This document shows positions 48,449-58,073 of a stretch of DNA of 64,000 nucleotides, piece after piece. The stretch's first letter is position 1. Each line of letters starts with the position of its first letter. The position numbers were made by a program, and so were the translations under genes. The stretch spans positions 248,001-312,000 of the forward strand of contig NZ_AANZ01000002.1 of the NCBI RefSeq assembly GCF_000153105.1, given 5' to 3'. The DNA comes from Blastopirellula marina DSM 3645 (lineage in GTDB: Bacteria > Planctomycetota > Planctomycetia > Pirellulales > Pirellulaceae). The notes beneath the pieces were generated by a model. That model had not been told where the DNA came from, did no database searches, and saw only the letters and a list, made by a program, of their open reading frames with translations.

Positions 48449-49162
48449 CTATGATCGCCCAGACCCACGACTAGCGATCTCTTCTAAGAGATCGGTTTGC
48501 AACTGCTGAATCTCCAACAACCGTTGCCATTGATGGGTGAGCAGCAAGTCGAGTTTCGAGTGCAGATGGCGGATCTCGAGTTCCGCTTTCAGATTCACGC
48601 GATAGTCATGCTCGGCTCGCAGACGATCTTTCGCCTCTTGGCGATTCTGACTCATCATGATGACCGGCGCCTGAATCGCTGCAAGACAAGATAGCACCAG
48701 ATTCAGCAAAATGAATGGAAAGGGATCAAACGGCTTCGTGAGCAGCGCGATCGAGTTCAACGCGATCCAGACGACCAGCACCGCGCCGAACAGCAGGATA
48801 AAGGTCCAACTGCCGCCGAAACTAGCGACGCGATCCGCGAGTCGCTGCCCGAGCGACTTTTTCTCTTCAAATTCTTCGTCGGGGTTTTCCGCCAAAATCT
48901 CGTGCTGCCGCAGACTCTCGACGACCTGGTCTTCTAAGACCGACAGTTCGCCGCGCTCGGTCTCGAGCGATTGTTGGACATAGTCGGCCCGAAACCGATT
49001 CAAATCGGCAATGCAGATGTGGCTCGCATCGTTCCACGTCGGACACGCTTGCTCGATCAAATGAGCCACCGGCGCACGGATCAAATCGGCCGGCAGAACG
49101 GCGTCGGTCGAGAACGACTTGCCGCAGATATCGCAACGAATTTCGACTTTACGTTTCGCCAT
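48449..49162 (-). CDS. DUF1003 membrane protein
   Basis: A 237-residue protein. The N-terminus has CDICGKSFST, a Cys pair, then two membrane helices (SWTFILLFGAVLVVWIALNS and FPFILLNLVLSCLAAIQAPV) and the MMSQNRQEAKDRLRAEHDYR signature of DUF1003, ending in a coiled-coil tail (LHSKLDLLLTHQWQRLLEIQ). Start ATG 49162 is behind AGAGG. Family members are of unknown function, some linked to metal or phosphate stress. Confidence 0.88.
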   Translation of the reverse strand: MAKRKVEIRCDICGKSFSTDAVLPADLIRAPVAHLIEQACPTWNDASHICIADLNRFRADYVQQSLETERGELSVLEDQVVESLRQHEILAENPDEEFEEKKSLGQRLADRVASFGGSWTFILLFGAVLVVWIALNSIALLTKPFDPFPFILLNLVLSCLAAIQAPVIMMSQNRQEAKDRLRAEHDYRVNLKAELEIRHLHSKLDLLLTHQWQRLLEIQQLQTDLLEEIASRGSGRS

Positions 49163-49423
49163 ATGAACCTCTCAGGCTCTCTCGAAAATGCGCCGCTCAC
49201 GACGGGCGATCGCCGCCGTCATTTGGCGTCTAGACGACTAGATAGAAGACGTTGTCGAAGCAGACCATACGCCGTGCTCCGCTGCAACCATTCGTCGGTT
49301 GACGCAAGTCGTCTGAATTTTTTGCATCGCCGCAGAGCAGGGGGTATGATCAAACGACCCGGCGGCGAACTGCTTTCGGATCCAACTCGCGATCTCTTTT
49401 CTACTGCGCGCGGAGTTCTCTCG

Positions 49424-51031
49424 ATGCCGATCGAATTTGCTTGCCCGGTCTGCAGCAAACGCTTCAAGGTGGACGACAAGCACGTCGGCCGCAAAACCAC
49501 GTGCAAAGCTTGCGGCGCCGCGATCACCGTTCCCGAACAAGGCGAGGCGCAACTCGCCGGCAATTCGAGCGGCGGCAGTACGCTGTACAATCATTCGCAC
49601 AAGGTGAAGCAAGGGTTTGAGATCGCGACCGGCGACGATGATCTGATCGAAGCGGTCAGCCGGCATGTCGAAAAGCATATCGGCGCGGTCGAATCCGTTT
49701 TCCACGAGATCATTTCAGAGACGGTGCATGTCGACATCTTCTACGTCAAGCCGACGCAAGATCGTCCGTACCACACGCTGATCACCTCTGGCATGGCCGA
49801 GCGTCCCATGACGACGCCGCCCGGCGCCGAAGATTTGGCCTACGCCGAACTGATTCTATGCCTACCGGCCAATTGGCCCCTTTCGGAACAAGCGTTCAAA
49901 GAGGAAGCGAACTATTGGCCGCTTCGCTGGATGAAAATCTTGGCCCGCTTTCCGCACGACTACGAGACCTTCTTCACCGTGTCGCACACGATCCCCGGCG
50001 GCAATCCACCGGAAGAGTTTGACCCCAGCACGCCGATGGGGTGCTGGATGTTCGTTCCGCCGATCATGTTTGCCGAAGCAGCCTGGGAAATGGAGCATGA
50101 CGGCCACACGGTTCATTTTCTCTACATGCTGCCGCTCCATCTGGAGGAAATGGAATTCAAGCTGAAACAAGGGTATGACGAAGCGACCGATCGGCTGATG
50201 GATAGCTTTAGCACCGTCGAATTGATCGACATGCAGCGTCCCAGTTTTTATCAGCTGGAAGCGTCGGGACAACTTCGCGCGGCGCACCAAGGGATCATCG
50301 TCCGTTGCTCGTGCGGAGAGACCTATGCTGTCGAAACCAAGCAGGCGGGGCAAACGATCCCTTGTCGAAAATGCGGCCAACCCGTCTATGTTTCGTGCTC
50401 GACGCTCGCGTTGTCTGGCAAACACCCTGATGGCGCGGCCGCTTCGCATCCGGCCGGCGTGCGAATGAGTTTGTTTCGCTACTACGCGTATCGTCCGATT
50501 GAATATCTGTGGTGGCTGATTCCGCTCCTGCTATTTCTAGCGCTCGGCGGTCTGCTGCATTGGGGATTCTTGGTTCCCGCGGCGCTGTTGCTGGTTCCCG
50601 CCGCGCTGCGACCTCGCGCCCTTCGCTATCATTTTATGGACGGCGATACCTGCGCGGCGGTCGTTGTTTCTCTCGATCCGCCGCTGCTCGCCGTGTTGAC
50701 CGACGTCAACGCGACGGGGTCTGGCGATCCGCAAATGGTGATCAAGATCATGCCGCACTACCTGCGCGAGATCGACGGCGTGCCGGTCAAGCTGGGGCAG
50801 AAGGTCGTCGCAGCCGCTTTTTATACGACCGATTTCTCGGGCGAAGAGCGCGAGGGCCCCAAACGCTGGGGCGATTTCGAGCCGCTGCCGATTCAGTACG
50901 GGACCGGCGATCCAGCCGCGATTCGGCATGCGATGTCTCAGGTTTCCCAAAACGCCTGGCGTCAACTGCAAGCGGGCGTAAAGCAGGTTCCGCGTCCCTT
51001 GACGCCGGGCAACTACGACGTCGACGTCTAG
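49424..51031 (+). CDS. Suppressor-of-fused-like (SUFU) protein with zinc ribbons
   Basis: A 535-residue protein. The N-terminus is an MJ0042-type zinc ribbon (FACPVCSKRFKVDDKHVG, then TTCKACGAAITVP), followed by a SUFU domain: VFHEIISETVHVDIFYVKPT, YHTLITSGMAERPMTTPPGA, YAELILCLPANWPL. A second ribbon (VRCSCGETYAVETKQAGQ, then CRKCGQPV) is followed by two membrane helices (EYLWWLIPLLLFLALGGLLH) and a C-terminal domain. Start ATG 49424 is eight bases after GGAG. Bacterial SUFU proteins often occur as immunity or adaptor modules; here it is a multi-domain fusion without a nearby toxin. Confidence 0.8.
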   Translation: MPIEFACPVCSKRFKVDDKHVGRKTTCKACGAAITVPEQGEAQLAGNSSGGSTLYNHSHKVKQGFEIATGDDDLIEAVSRHVEKHIGAVESVFHEIISETVHVDIFYVKPTQDRPYHTLITSGMAERPMTTPPGAEDLAYAELILCLPANWPLSEQAFKEEANYWPLRWMKILARFPHDYETFFTVSHTIPGGNPPEEFDPSTPMGCWMFVPPIMFAEAAWEMEHDGHTVHFLYMLPLHLEEMEFKLKQGYDEATDRLMDSFSTVELIDMQRPSFYQLEASGQLRAAHQGIIVRCSCGETYAVETKQAGQTIPCRKCGQPVYVSCSTLALSGKHPDGAAASHPAGVRMSLFRYYAYRPIEYLWWLIPLLLFLALGGLLHWGFLVPAALLLVPAALRPRALRYHFMDGDTCAAVVVSLDPPLLAVLTDVNATGSGDPQMVIKIMPHYLREIDGVPVKLGQKVVAAAFYTTDFSGEEREGPKRWGDFEPLPIQYGTGDPAAIRHAMSQVSQNAWRQLQAGVKQVPRPLTPGNYDVDV

Positions 51032-51104
51032 CTGGTGCCGTCGATTTTCGATTTCGCAAGAACGATCAAGATACGACTTTTTCCGGCGACTAGAATTCGA
51101 TCGT

Positions 51105-51965
51105 ATGAACGCGACACGCCAGCGATACGAAGCGAAGATTCTCCGCGTCCAGCTCTTGATCCAGCATCACCTGGATGAAGATCTGTCGCTCGAGCATTTG
51201 GCGGCGGCGGCTGATTATTCGCCTTGCCATTTTCATCGAATCTTTCGCGGGATTGTGGGCGAAAGCGCGGATGACTACGTCCGCCGGTTGCGCATGGAGC
51301 GTGCTGCCCAGTCGCTGCGATATCGTCGTCGCTCGGTGCTGGATATTGCGCTCGACGCTGGATATGGATCGCACGAAGCGTTTACCCGCGCCTTCGTGCG
51401 GACGTTTGGCGTCACCCCCAGCGACTATCAGTCGCTGGAGCATCCGCCTGCATCCATCAAGGAAACGCTCATGTCGACCGTCAACTACACCGCCGCCCAC
51501 GTTCGTCTCGAAACCCAACCCTCGCGCCGACTGGCCTACATCCGCGTCGTCGGCAAGTATGACTTCGAGAATCTCAATCCGGCGTTTGGCCGCATCCTCC
51601 AGTTCGCCGCCGAAAACAACTTGATGACCGACTGCACCGCGTGCGTCGGCGTCTATCACGACGATCCCGACGTCACCGCCCCAGAGAAACAGCGGGCCGA
51701 TGTCGGCGTCACCGTCGATGACCAGTTTCAACCAACCGGCGAGATCCAAGTGCAAACCATCCCCAGCGGCAAATGCGCGGTGCTCCGTCACCAAGGTCAC
51801 TACGACACGCTGCACGAAGCCTACCGCTGGTTCTTCTCGGTCTGGCTTCCCGACAGCGGTCACGAACCCGGCGACTTCCCGGCGTACGAAATCTATGTGA
51901 ACGACGCCAGCCAACTGCCGCCAGATCAGTGGCTAACCGATATTTGCGTGCCGTTGGCGGAGTAG
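51105..51965 (+). CDS. AraC-family regulator with GyrI-like effector domain
   Basis: A 286-residue regulator. The AraC helix-turn-helix pair is at the N-terminus (DLSLEHLAAAADYSPCHFHR, SVLDIALDAGYGSHEAFTRA). The C-terminal 155 residues are a GyrI/SbmC-like ligand domain (TQPSRRLAYIRVVGKYDFEN, TIPSGKCAVLRHQGHYDTLH). This order, AraC then GyrI, is that of Rob-like multidrug or stress regulators. No obvious target operon is adjacent. Confidence 0.9.
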   Translation: MNATRQRYEAKILRVQLLIQHHLDEDLSLEHLAAAADYSPCHFHRIFRGIVGESADDYVRRLRMERAAQSLRYRRRSVLDIALDAGYGSHEAFTRAFVRTFGVTPSDYQSLEHPPASIKETLMSTVNYTAAHVRLETQPSRRLAYIRVVGKYDFENLNPAFGRILQFAAENNLMTDCTACVGVYHDDPDVTAPEKQRADVGVTVDDQFQPTGEIQVQTIPSGKCAVLRHQGHYDTLHEAYRWFFSVWLPDSGHEPGDFPAYEIYVNDASQLPPDQWLTDICVPLAE

Positions 51966-52209
51966 AGGGAGCCCGTCAGTATCGCAACAATTCTCGGCAG
52001 ATGTTCTTACCGCATCTTCGCGGCAAGAGCATCGCGCCCAAAACTTGCAGTGCGGTGGAACGCTAGCCCGCTGACGTTCCTCCCCTTCACCCGCATTGAC
52101 CCGCCTCCAAATCTCTGGAAAATGTTGGGGTTCTTGAGGTTACATTCTTCACCATAGCGCCTCGGACATGCTCCGCGGCAATTTTCGCCCCACAACTGAG
52201 GCAATTTTC
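51966..52209. other. Leader region of lysS
   Basis: About 244 bp between the regulator and lysS with no gene. No T-box-like or other riboswitch structure is recognised. Confidence 0.4.
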
Positions 52210-54270
52210 ATGGCCGCACCCGCCAAACGCCCCTCCAAGCACCACGTCTTCCTGCTTTGGTCGAATGACACGGTCAAGGAATGCCGCGAAGTGCGGAAGT
52301 TCTTCAAAGAGTTCAACAAAACGGTCGTCAAACCGCAGTTTGGCGTCACCTTTGAAATCATCGATCATTGCTTTGACACCGACGATCACGGCCATCCCGG
52401 CGCCGTTCCGTCGAAGGATTTGTTGGAAAAAGCCAAAGAAACGCTTGCGCTGACGATCGGTCTGGGATCCGACAACGAAGCGTCCCTGAACCCCTACACC
52501 AAAGAGACGGCGCAGCACGAGCTGGACATCGTGCTGGAGAGCGCCGAGCAGACGCAACTGCACCAGTGCGTGTGGTTTATGCGAAATGACCACAACGGCA
52601 ATCGGGAAGATCTGGCCGGCGAAATGTACGATTTGCTCCGACTGCCGAGCGGTTTAAAACCGAATCGCGTCGAGATGTACGAACCGCAGGACGACTTCAA
52701 AGAGCTGCTGATGCGGGTTGTCGGCAAGATGTTGACCGCCAAGGATCGCCCTTGGACGGTCTCCGAAGACGAAGCGAACCTGTCGGCGTTGGAAGCCGCG
52801 CGTCGCCAAAAGATGCAACAGCTGGTCGAGCTCGGAATCGATCCCTGGGGTCAACGTTTCGATGACCAAATGGCGATCGCCGATGTCCGCGCACGCGAGG
52901 CCGAAATCGTCGAAACGACCGAAACCCAAGGGGGCAAGGAAATCACTTCCTTCGCGGGTCCCAAGGTTCGCATCGCCGGGCGCATCGTGCTGATGCGGCC
53001 GACCGGCAAGCTGGTTTTCGCCGATTTGCGTGATCGAACCGGGCGAATTCAGATCTTTATCGGACAAAATCAGGTCGGCGAGCGAAACTGGCAAATCGCC
53101 CAGTGTCTCGACCTGGCCGATATCATCGGGGTCGACGGCGAGCTGCGCAAAACCAAAACCGGCGAATTGACGATCTTTGTCGAGCAGCTCCACTTTCTGA
53201 CCAAGACCCTCGATCCGCCGCCTGAAAAGCACAAGGGTCTGACCGATCCAGAACTGCGTCAGCGGATGCGTTATCTCGACCTGGCGCACACCGACGGAGC
53301 GATTGAACGCTTCGTCAAGCGAACCGAGATCGTCAAATCAATCCGCAAAACCCTGGCGGATCAAAACTTTATCGAGATCGAAGGCCCGACGCTGCACGCG
53401 ATCGCCGGGGGCGCCGCGGCTCGCCCGTTTATCACGCACCACAACGCGCTCGGCATGGAGCTCTACATGCGGATCGCGCTCGAGCTGCATCTGAAGCGAC
53501 TGCTGGTGGGCGGCATGGAGCGCGTGTTTGAGCTGGGGCGCGTCTACCGCAACGAAGGGATCAGCCCCAAGCATAATCCTGAGTTCACCATGCTCGAGGT
53601 CTATCAGGCCTACGGCGACTACCGCTCGATGATGGATCTGACCGAAGCGGTCATTTCCGGCGCTATCAACGCTATCGGCGCCAGCTTTGAACTGCCGTAT
53701 GGCGAGACGATGGTCAACTTTGCGCCGCCGTTCGAGCGTCGCACCTACGCCGAGTTGTTCCAAGAGAATACCGGGGTCGATCCGACCGACGACGCCGCAG
53801 TGAAGCGGTATGCGATCAATCTTGGTTTGGAAACCGAGGGAAAACATCCTGACGTCATCCGCAACGAAATCTTCGAGGAGAAGGTCGAAGACCAGTTGAA
53901 GGGGCCGATCTTTGTGATGGACTACCCTGCTAGCATCTGTCCGTTGACGAAGCGCAAGACCGACAATCCGGCGGTCGCCGAGCGTTTCGAGCTGTTTATC
54001 AACGGGATGGAAGTCGCGAACGCCTATACCGAGCTGAACGATCCCGACCTGCAAGACAAGCTGTTCCGGACGCAGCTAGACGGACAAGCGGATGAAGACT
54101 CGATGGCCAAGATGGATCACGACTTTATCCGCGCGCTGCGCAACGGCATGCCTCCGGCCGGCGGTTTAGGAATTGGGATTGACCGGTTAGTCATGTTACT
54201 TACTAATACGCAAACGATCCGCGAGATCATTCTATTCCCCCTCCTGCGGCACGAAGCGTCGCACGAATAG
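52210..54270 (+). CDS. lysS: Lysyl-tRNA synthetase with N-terminal TIR/DUF4062-like domain
   Basis: A 686-residue protein against about 500 for normal class II LysRS. Residues from about 188 (EANLSALEAARRQKMQQLVE) onward form the full enzyme: OB-fold (VRIAGRIVLMRPTGKLVFAD), motif 2 (FELGRVYRNEGISPKHNPEF) and motif 3 (GLGIGIDRLVMLLTNTQTIR). The extra 187 residues start KHHVFLLWSNDTVKECREVR and continue with LLEKAKETLALTIGLGSDNE and TQLHQCVWFMRND, an alternating strand/helix fold resembling TIR or DUF4062 domains. ATG 52210 has GAGG eight bases upstream, so the extension is within the gene. Confidence 0.9.
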   Translation: MAAPAKRPSKHHVFLLWSNDTVKECREVRKFFKEFNKTVVKPQFGVTFEIIDHCFDTDDHGHPGAVPSKDLLEKAKETLALTIGLGSDNEASLNPYTKETAQHELDIVLESAEQTQLHQCVWFMRNDHNGNREDLAGEMYDLLRLPSGLKPNRVEMYEPQDDFKELLMRVVGKMLTAKDRPWTVSEDEANLSALEAARRQKMQQLVELGIDPWGQRFDDQMAIADVRAREAEIVETTETQGGKEITSFAGPKVRIAGRIVLMRPTGKLVFADLRDRTGRIQIFIGQNQVGERNWQIAQCLDLADIIGVDGELRKTKTGELTIFVEQLHFLTKTLDPPPEKHKGLTDPELRQRMRYLDLAHTDGAIERFVKRTEIVKSIRKTLADQNFIEIEGPTLHAIAGGAAARPFITHHNALGMELYMRIALELHLKRLLVGGMERVFELGRVYRNEGISPKHNPEFTMLEVYQAYGDYRSMMDLTEAVISGAINAIGASFELPYGETMVNFAPPFERRTYAELFQENTGVDPTDDAAVKRYAINLGLETEGKHPDVIRNEIFEEKVEDQLKGPIFVMDYPASICPLTKRKTDNPAVAERFELFINGMEVANAYTELNDPDLQDKLFRTQLDGQADEDSMAKMDHDFIRALRNGMPPAGGLGIGIDRLVMLLTNTQTIREIILFPLLRHEASHE

Positions 54271-54334
54271 AGCTTGCCGATTGATCCGCGTCGGCATGGA
54301 AGCCGCCGCCGTCGAGAAAGCCGAAGGACTGGCG

Positions 54335-56041
54335 ATGTACAAGCTGATACTCTGCCTGCGCTATCTGCGAACGCGCTATATTGCGCTCGCTTCGATCATT
54401 AGCGTCACGCTCGGCGTGGCGACCATGATCGTCGTCAACTCGGTCATGTCAGGCTTTGCGCACGAGATGCACTCGCGCCTGCATGGCATCCTTTCCGATA
54501 TCGTCATGGAAAGCCACAGTCTGAACGGCTTCTATCATTGGGAAGATGAACTCGCCAAAGTCAAAGAAGTCGCCGGCGACGACATTCAGGACGTCACCGT
54601 CACGGTGCATGTTCCGGCGATGCTCAGCATGAAAATCCGGGATCAATGGATGCCGCGTCACGTAACGCTGGTCGGCATCGATCCCGAGTCGTACGCCAAA
54701 GTCAGCGACTTTACCCAATATCTCAAGCACCCGGCCAATCGCGAGCATGTCGATTTCGACCTGAAAGAATCGGGCTACGAAGGAGACGAAGGTTCTCCCC
54801 TGCGAGACGCCGGCTGGGGACATCGCCGCGGGAAAGTGATGTACGAGCGCGAGCTCGAAATGCAGCTTTCGCAGTTCCGCGAGTTTGAAGAAACCGGCCG
54901 CTGGCCCGACCAAGATCTGCTCCGCCAAAAACGGATCACCCAACCGGCGCCGATCGCACTGGTCGATCACGAAGAAGAAGTCGCCGAAAAAGCGATCTTG
55001 CCTCCGTTCGCGACCGATCCAGGCGCGCCGCCGCTGCCGGGAACGCGTCCCGAAGAACTGAACAAGATGGCCAACGCCGAACTGTACGATCCGAACAAAA
55101 AGGGCTCCGACCCTTTCTCGTCGCGTCGCGGTTTGCCGGCCGAATCGACCTACGATCCGCTGCAGCATCAAGCGACCGGCTTGATCCTGGGCATCGCGAT
55201 CGGCAGCGTTCGAGATCGTGACCAAACGACCGGCGAAGTGAAGGACTACTTCATGGTCCTGCCAGGCGATGACGTCAAGCTTACCTTTCCGACCGCCGAA
55301 AATCCGCCGAAGGCGATGAACGCGACGTTCACCGTCACCGACTTTTACGAAAGCAAGATGAGCGAATACGACGCCGCGTTCGCCTTCATGCCGTTGGATC
55401 AGCTGCAACGTCTGCGCGGCATGATTCATCCCGAACATGGGACGGCGATCTCGTCGATCCAAATCAAGTTGAAAGAGGGCGTCAACCTGCGAGAAGCGAC
55501 CGATAAACTGCGCGCCGCATTTCCGCCGGCGACCAGTCCTTATCGAATTCAGTCGTGGCGCGATCTGCAAGGTCCGCTCCTCTCGGCTGTCGAGATGGAA
55601 AAGACGATCCTCAACATCCTGCTGTTTTTGATCATCGGCGTCGCCGGCTTCGGCATTTTAGCGACGTTCTACATGATCGTCGTCGAGAAGACCAAAGACA
55701 TCGGCATTTTGAAATCGCTGGGCGCGTCGGGCGGCGGCATCATGAGCATCTTCGTCGCTTATGGGCTTTCGTTGGGAATTGTCGGTTCCGGCGTCGGCAT
55801 GGTGTTGGGACTGTTGTTTGTCGTCAACATCAACGCCATCGCATCGGTGATCGAATGGATCACGGGGCGCGAAGTATTCGATCCGACGGTCTATTACTTC
55901 CGCGAGATTCCGACCATCGTCGAACCGTGGAGCATTGCCTGGGTTGTCGCCGGCGCGATGTTGATCGCCGTTTTGGCGAGCGTTTTGCCGGCGATGCGAG
56001 CCGCGCGACTTCATCCCGTAGAGGCACTTCGCTATGAGTAA
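54335..56041 (+). CDS. FtsX-family ABC transporter permease (LolC/MacB-like)
   Basis: A 568-residue permease. It starts MYKLILCLRYLRTRYIALAS at ATG 54335, behind AAGGA at ideal spacing. After the first membrane helix there is a large periplasmic domain (residues 50-425) with the MacB-like fold, then three C-terminal helices (ILNILLFLIIGVAGFGILAT, GIVGSGVGMVLGLLFVVNIN, AWVVAGAMLIAVLASVLPAM). Its gene overlaps the ATPase gene by 8 bp. Family members move lipoproteins or toxins from the inner membrane; lipoprotein sorting is plausible here given the many lipoproteins nearby. Confidence 0.9.
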   Translation: MYKLILCLRYLRTRYIALASIISVTLGVATMIVVNSVMSGFAHEMHSRLHGILSDIVMESHSLNGFYHWEDELAKVKEVAGDDIQDVTVTVHVPAMLSMKIRDQWMPRHVTLVGIDPESYAKVSDFTQYLKHPANREHVDFDLKESGYEGDEGSPLRDAGWGHRRGKVMYERELEMQLSQFREFEETGRWPDQDLLRQKRITQPAPIALVDHEEEVAEKAILPPFATDPGAPPLPGTRPEELNKMANAELYDPNKKGSDPFSSRRGLPAESTYDPLQHQATGLILGIAIGSVRDRDQTTGEVKDYFMVLPGDDVKLTFPTAENPPKAMNATFTVTDFYESKMSEYDAAFAFMPLDQLQRLRGMIHPEHGTAISSIQIKLKEGVNLREATDKLRAAFPPATSPYRIQSWRDLQGPLLSAVEMEKTILNILLFLIIGVAGFGILATFYMIVVEKTKDIGILKSLGASGGGIMSIFVAYGLSLGIVGSGVGMVLGLLFVVNINAIASVIEWITGREVFDPTVYYFREIPTIVEPWSIAWVVAGAMLIAVLASVLPAMRAARLHPVEALRYE

Positions 56042-56900
56042 CGCAGAATCGCAAGGCATGTCCGCACTCGAAATCCGTCTGCAGCGTGAAAGCGTGCTTC
56101 CCGATCACGAAGCCCGCCGTAAAGAACTGACAGGCCCCCACATCAACACGGCCAAATTCGCCCAGCCCGCCGCCGTCGCGAAACCGACGCCGAGCGAAAA
56201 GAAGAAGAAACCGTTGCTCGAAACGCGCGCCCTCCACAAAAGCTACCGCAAGGGTCGGCTGACCATTCCGGTGCTGCGCGGCGTCGATTTCGCCGCCGAA
56301 GAAGGCAAAATCACCTCGATCATCGGGCAAAGCGGCAGCGGCAAAAGTACGCTGTTGCACCTGATGGGAACGCTCGACACGCCGGATGACGGCGAAATCC
56401 ACTTCGCCAACACGCGGATCGACCGGCTTAGTTCGCGCCAGCGCGACTCGTTGCGCAGCCGCGCGTTCGGCATGATCTTTCAGTTCTATCATCTGCTGCC
56501 AGAACTCTCGACGCTGGAGAACGTGTTGACGCCGATCATGATCTCCCACGGCATGTGGCGGTATTGGTCGGCGCGCAAACAGTTTCGCAAGCGGGCCGAA
56601 GAACTGCTAGAGATGGTCGGCCTGAGTCACCGCACGACGCACAAGCCGCGCGAACTGTCTGGCGGCGAAATGCAACGCACGGCCATCGCACGCGCCCTGA
56701 TCGCGCAGCCGCGCATCTTGCTGGCCGATGAGCCGACCGGCAATCTGGATGAGAAAACCGGCGGCGAGATCATGGAGATCTTGAAGCGGCTCAATCGTGA
56801 GCAAAATCTGACGATCGTCATGGTCACCCATGACAGCTCGATCGCCGCGCAAGGACACGACATCATTCGTCTGACCGGCGGACGCGTCGAAAAGCAGTAA
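56034..56900 (+). CDS. ABC transporter ATPase (LolD/MacB-type)
   Basis: A 288-residue ATPase. Walker A is IGQSGSGKSTLLHL, the signature LSGGEMQRTAIARAL and Walker B RILLADEPTGNLDEKTGGEI, followed by the H-loop MVTHDSSIAAQG. It has an extra N-terminal tail of about 60 residues (ALEIRLQRESVLPDHEARRK and KKKKPLLETRALHKSY) before the usual domain. It is coupled to the upstream permease gene by an 8-bp overlap. Together they form a LolCDE/MacB-type exporter. Confidence 0.95.
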   Translation: MSNAESQGMSALEIRLQRESVLPDHEARRKELTGPHINTAKFAQPAAVAKPTPSEKKKKPLLETRALHKSYRKGRLTIPVLRGVDFAAEEGKITSIIGQSGSGKSTLLHLMGTLDTPDDGEIHFANTRIDRLSSRQRDSLRSRAFGMIFQFYHLLPELSTLENVLTPIMISHGMWRYWSARKQFRKRAEELLEMVGLSHRTTHKPRELSGGEMQRTAIARALIAQPRILLADEPTGNLDEKTGGEIMEILKRLNREQNLTIVMVTHDSSIAAQGHDIIRLTGGRVEKQ

Positions 56901-57028
56901 TGCGATTGTTAACTCTCGCGACAAATCCGCCAAAATCGGGCGATTGATCTGGCTGCTGGCGCCGCTCGTTTGATACCCTCCGCGCGCTCTTGATTCATTT
57001 TCGCTCTCTGCACAGCAAGGAGGCTGCG

Positions 57029-58015
57029 ATGCGGGCCGCCATTCTCTCGTTCTTGGCATTTATCTTCGGTTTGGCCTGCGCTACGGGCTGCAACGTCGAG
57101 CAACTCGAAAAAGTCGCCGCTGAGATTGCTCAGCAACAAAACCAGCAGGCGCAAGCGCCCGCCTCCGGAACGACAACCGGCGGCGCCACCGCGGCGCCGA
57201 CCGGCGATAAGATCCGCATCGCTTCGTTCAATATTCAAGTCTTCGGTCAGTCGAAGATGAACAAGCCGGAAGTGATGCAAGTGCTGACCGAGATCGTTCG
57301 TAAGTTTGATGTGGTCGCCATCCAAGAGCTGCGCAGCAGCGAGCAGGATGTCATTCCCCGCTTTCTGCAAATGATCAACAGCACCGGCCGCAACTATGAC
57401 TCGATCGTCGGCCCGCGCCTGGGGCGCTCTAGCAGCAAAGAACAGTACGTCTTTTTGTACGATAAAAATCGAATCGCGGTCGAACCCGATTCGGTCTTTA
57501 CGATCAACGATCCCAGCGACTTGCTCCACCGCGAACCGTTGGTCGCTTCGTTTCACGCGATCGGCGCCGATCGCTCGCGCGTTCCCTTTCGCTTTACCTT
57601 GATCAACATTCATACCGATCCGGATGAAACGGATGAAGAGCTCGACGCGCTGGGCGAAGTCTATCAACTGGTTCGTTACAGCGGTCCGGAAGACGATGTC
57701 ATTTTGCTCGGCGACCTGAACGTCAGCTACAAGAAGCTAGGCGCATTGGGAAAAGTTCCCGGCATCACTTGGACGGTCTCGGACGAAGCGACCAACACGC
57801 TTCGCAAATCGAGCTACGATAACCTGGTCTTTATCGCCGCCGATACCCGCGAGTTCACCGGAGTCGCCGAGGTCTATGACACCGAAAAAGAGTTTAGACT
57901 GACGCGAGATCAAGCGATGGACGTCTCTGATCACTTACCGGTCTGGGGCGAATTTTCCGCCTACGAAGCGGGCCCATCCGCGATCGCCTCTGGTTCCGCC
58001 GCGCCCGTCCGTTAA
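57029..58015 (+). CDS. Endonuclease/exonuclease/phosphatase-fold lipoprotein
   Basis: A 328-residue exported protein: signal MRAAILSFLAFIFGLACATGC with a lipobox-like Cys, a Gln/Ala/Thr-rich linker (residues 25-60), then the EEP fold with IRIASFNIQVFGQSKMNKPE, VVAIQELRSSEQD, DDVILLGDLNVSYKKLG and QAMDVSDHLPVWGEFSA. The Asn, Glu, Asp and His positions of the family active site are all present. Start ATG 57029 has AAGGAGG five bases upstream. Likely a secreted nuclease or phosphodiesterase; substrate unknown. Confidence 0.9.
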   Translation: MRAAILSFLAFIFGLACATGCNVEQLEKVAAEIAQQQNQQAQAPASGTTTGGATAAPTGDKIRIASFNIQVFGQSKMNKPEVMQVLTEIVRKFDVVAIQELRSSEQDVIPRFLQMINSTGRNYDSIVGPRLGRSSSKEQYVFLYDKNRIAVEPDSVFTINDPSDLLHREPLVASFHAIGADRSRVPFRFTLINIHTDPDETDEELDALGEVYQLVRYSGPEDDVILLGDLNVSYKKLGALGKVPGITWTVSDEATNTLRKSSYDNLVFIAADTREFTGVAEVYDTEKEFRLTRDQAMDVSDHLPVWGEFSAYEAGPSAIASGSAAPVR

Positions 58016-58019
58016 TCGC

Positions 58020-58041
58020 GTAGGGTCCGCAGTGCGGACCA
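58020..58041 (-). repeat. GGTCCGC palindromic repeat, copy 3
   Basis: Inverted copy: GTAGGGTCCGC, loop AGT, GCGGACCA. It starts 5 bp after the EEP stop and faces copy 4 about 30 bp downstream, giving a two-hairpin unit. Confidence 0.7.
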
Positions 58042-58073
58042 TCCTTGCCGTTGGAAACCTACTGCACTTCCGA

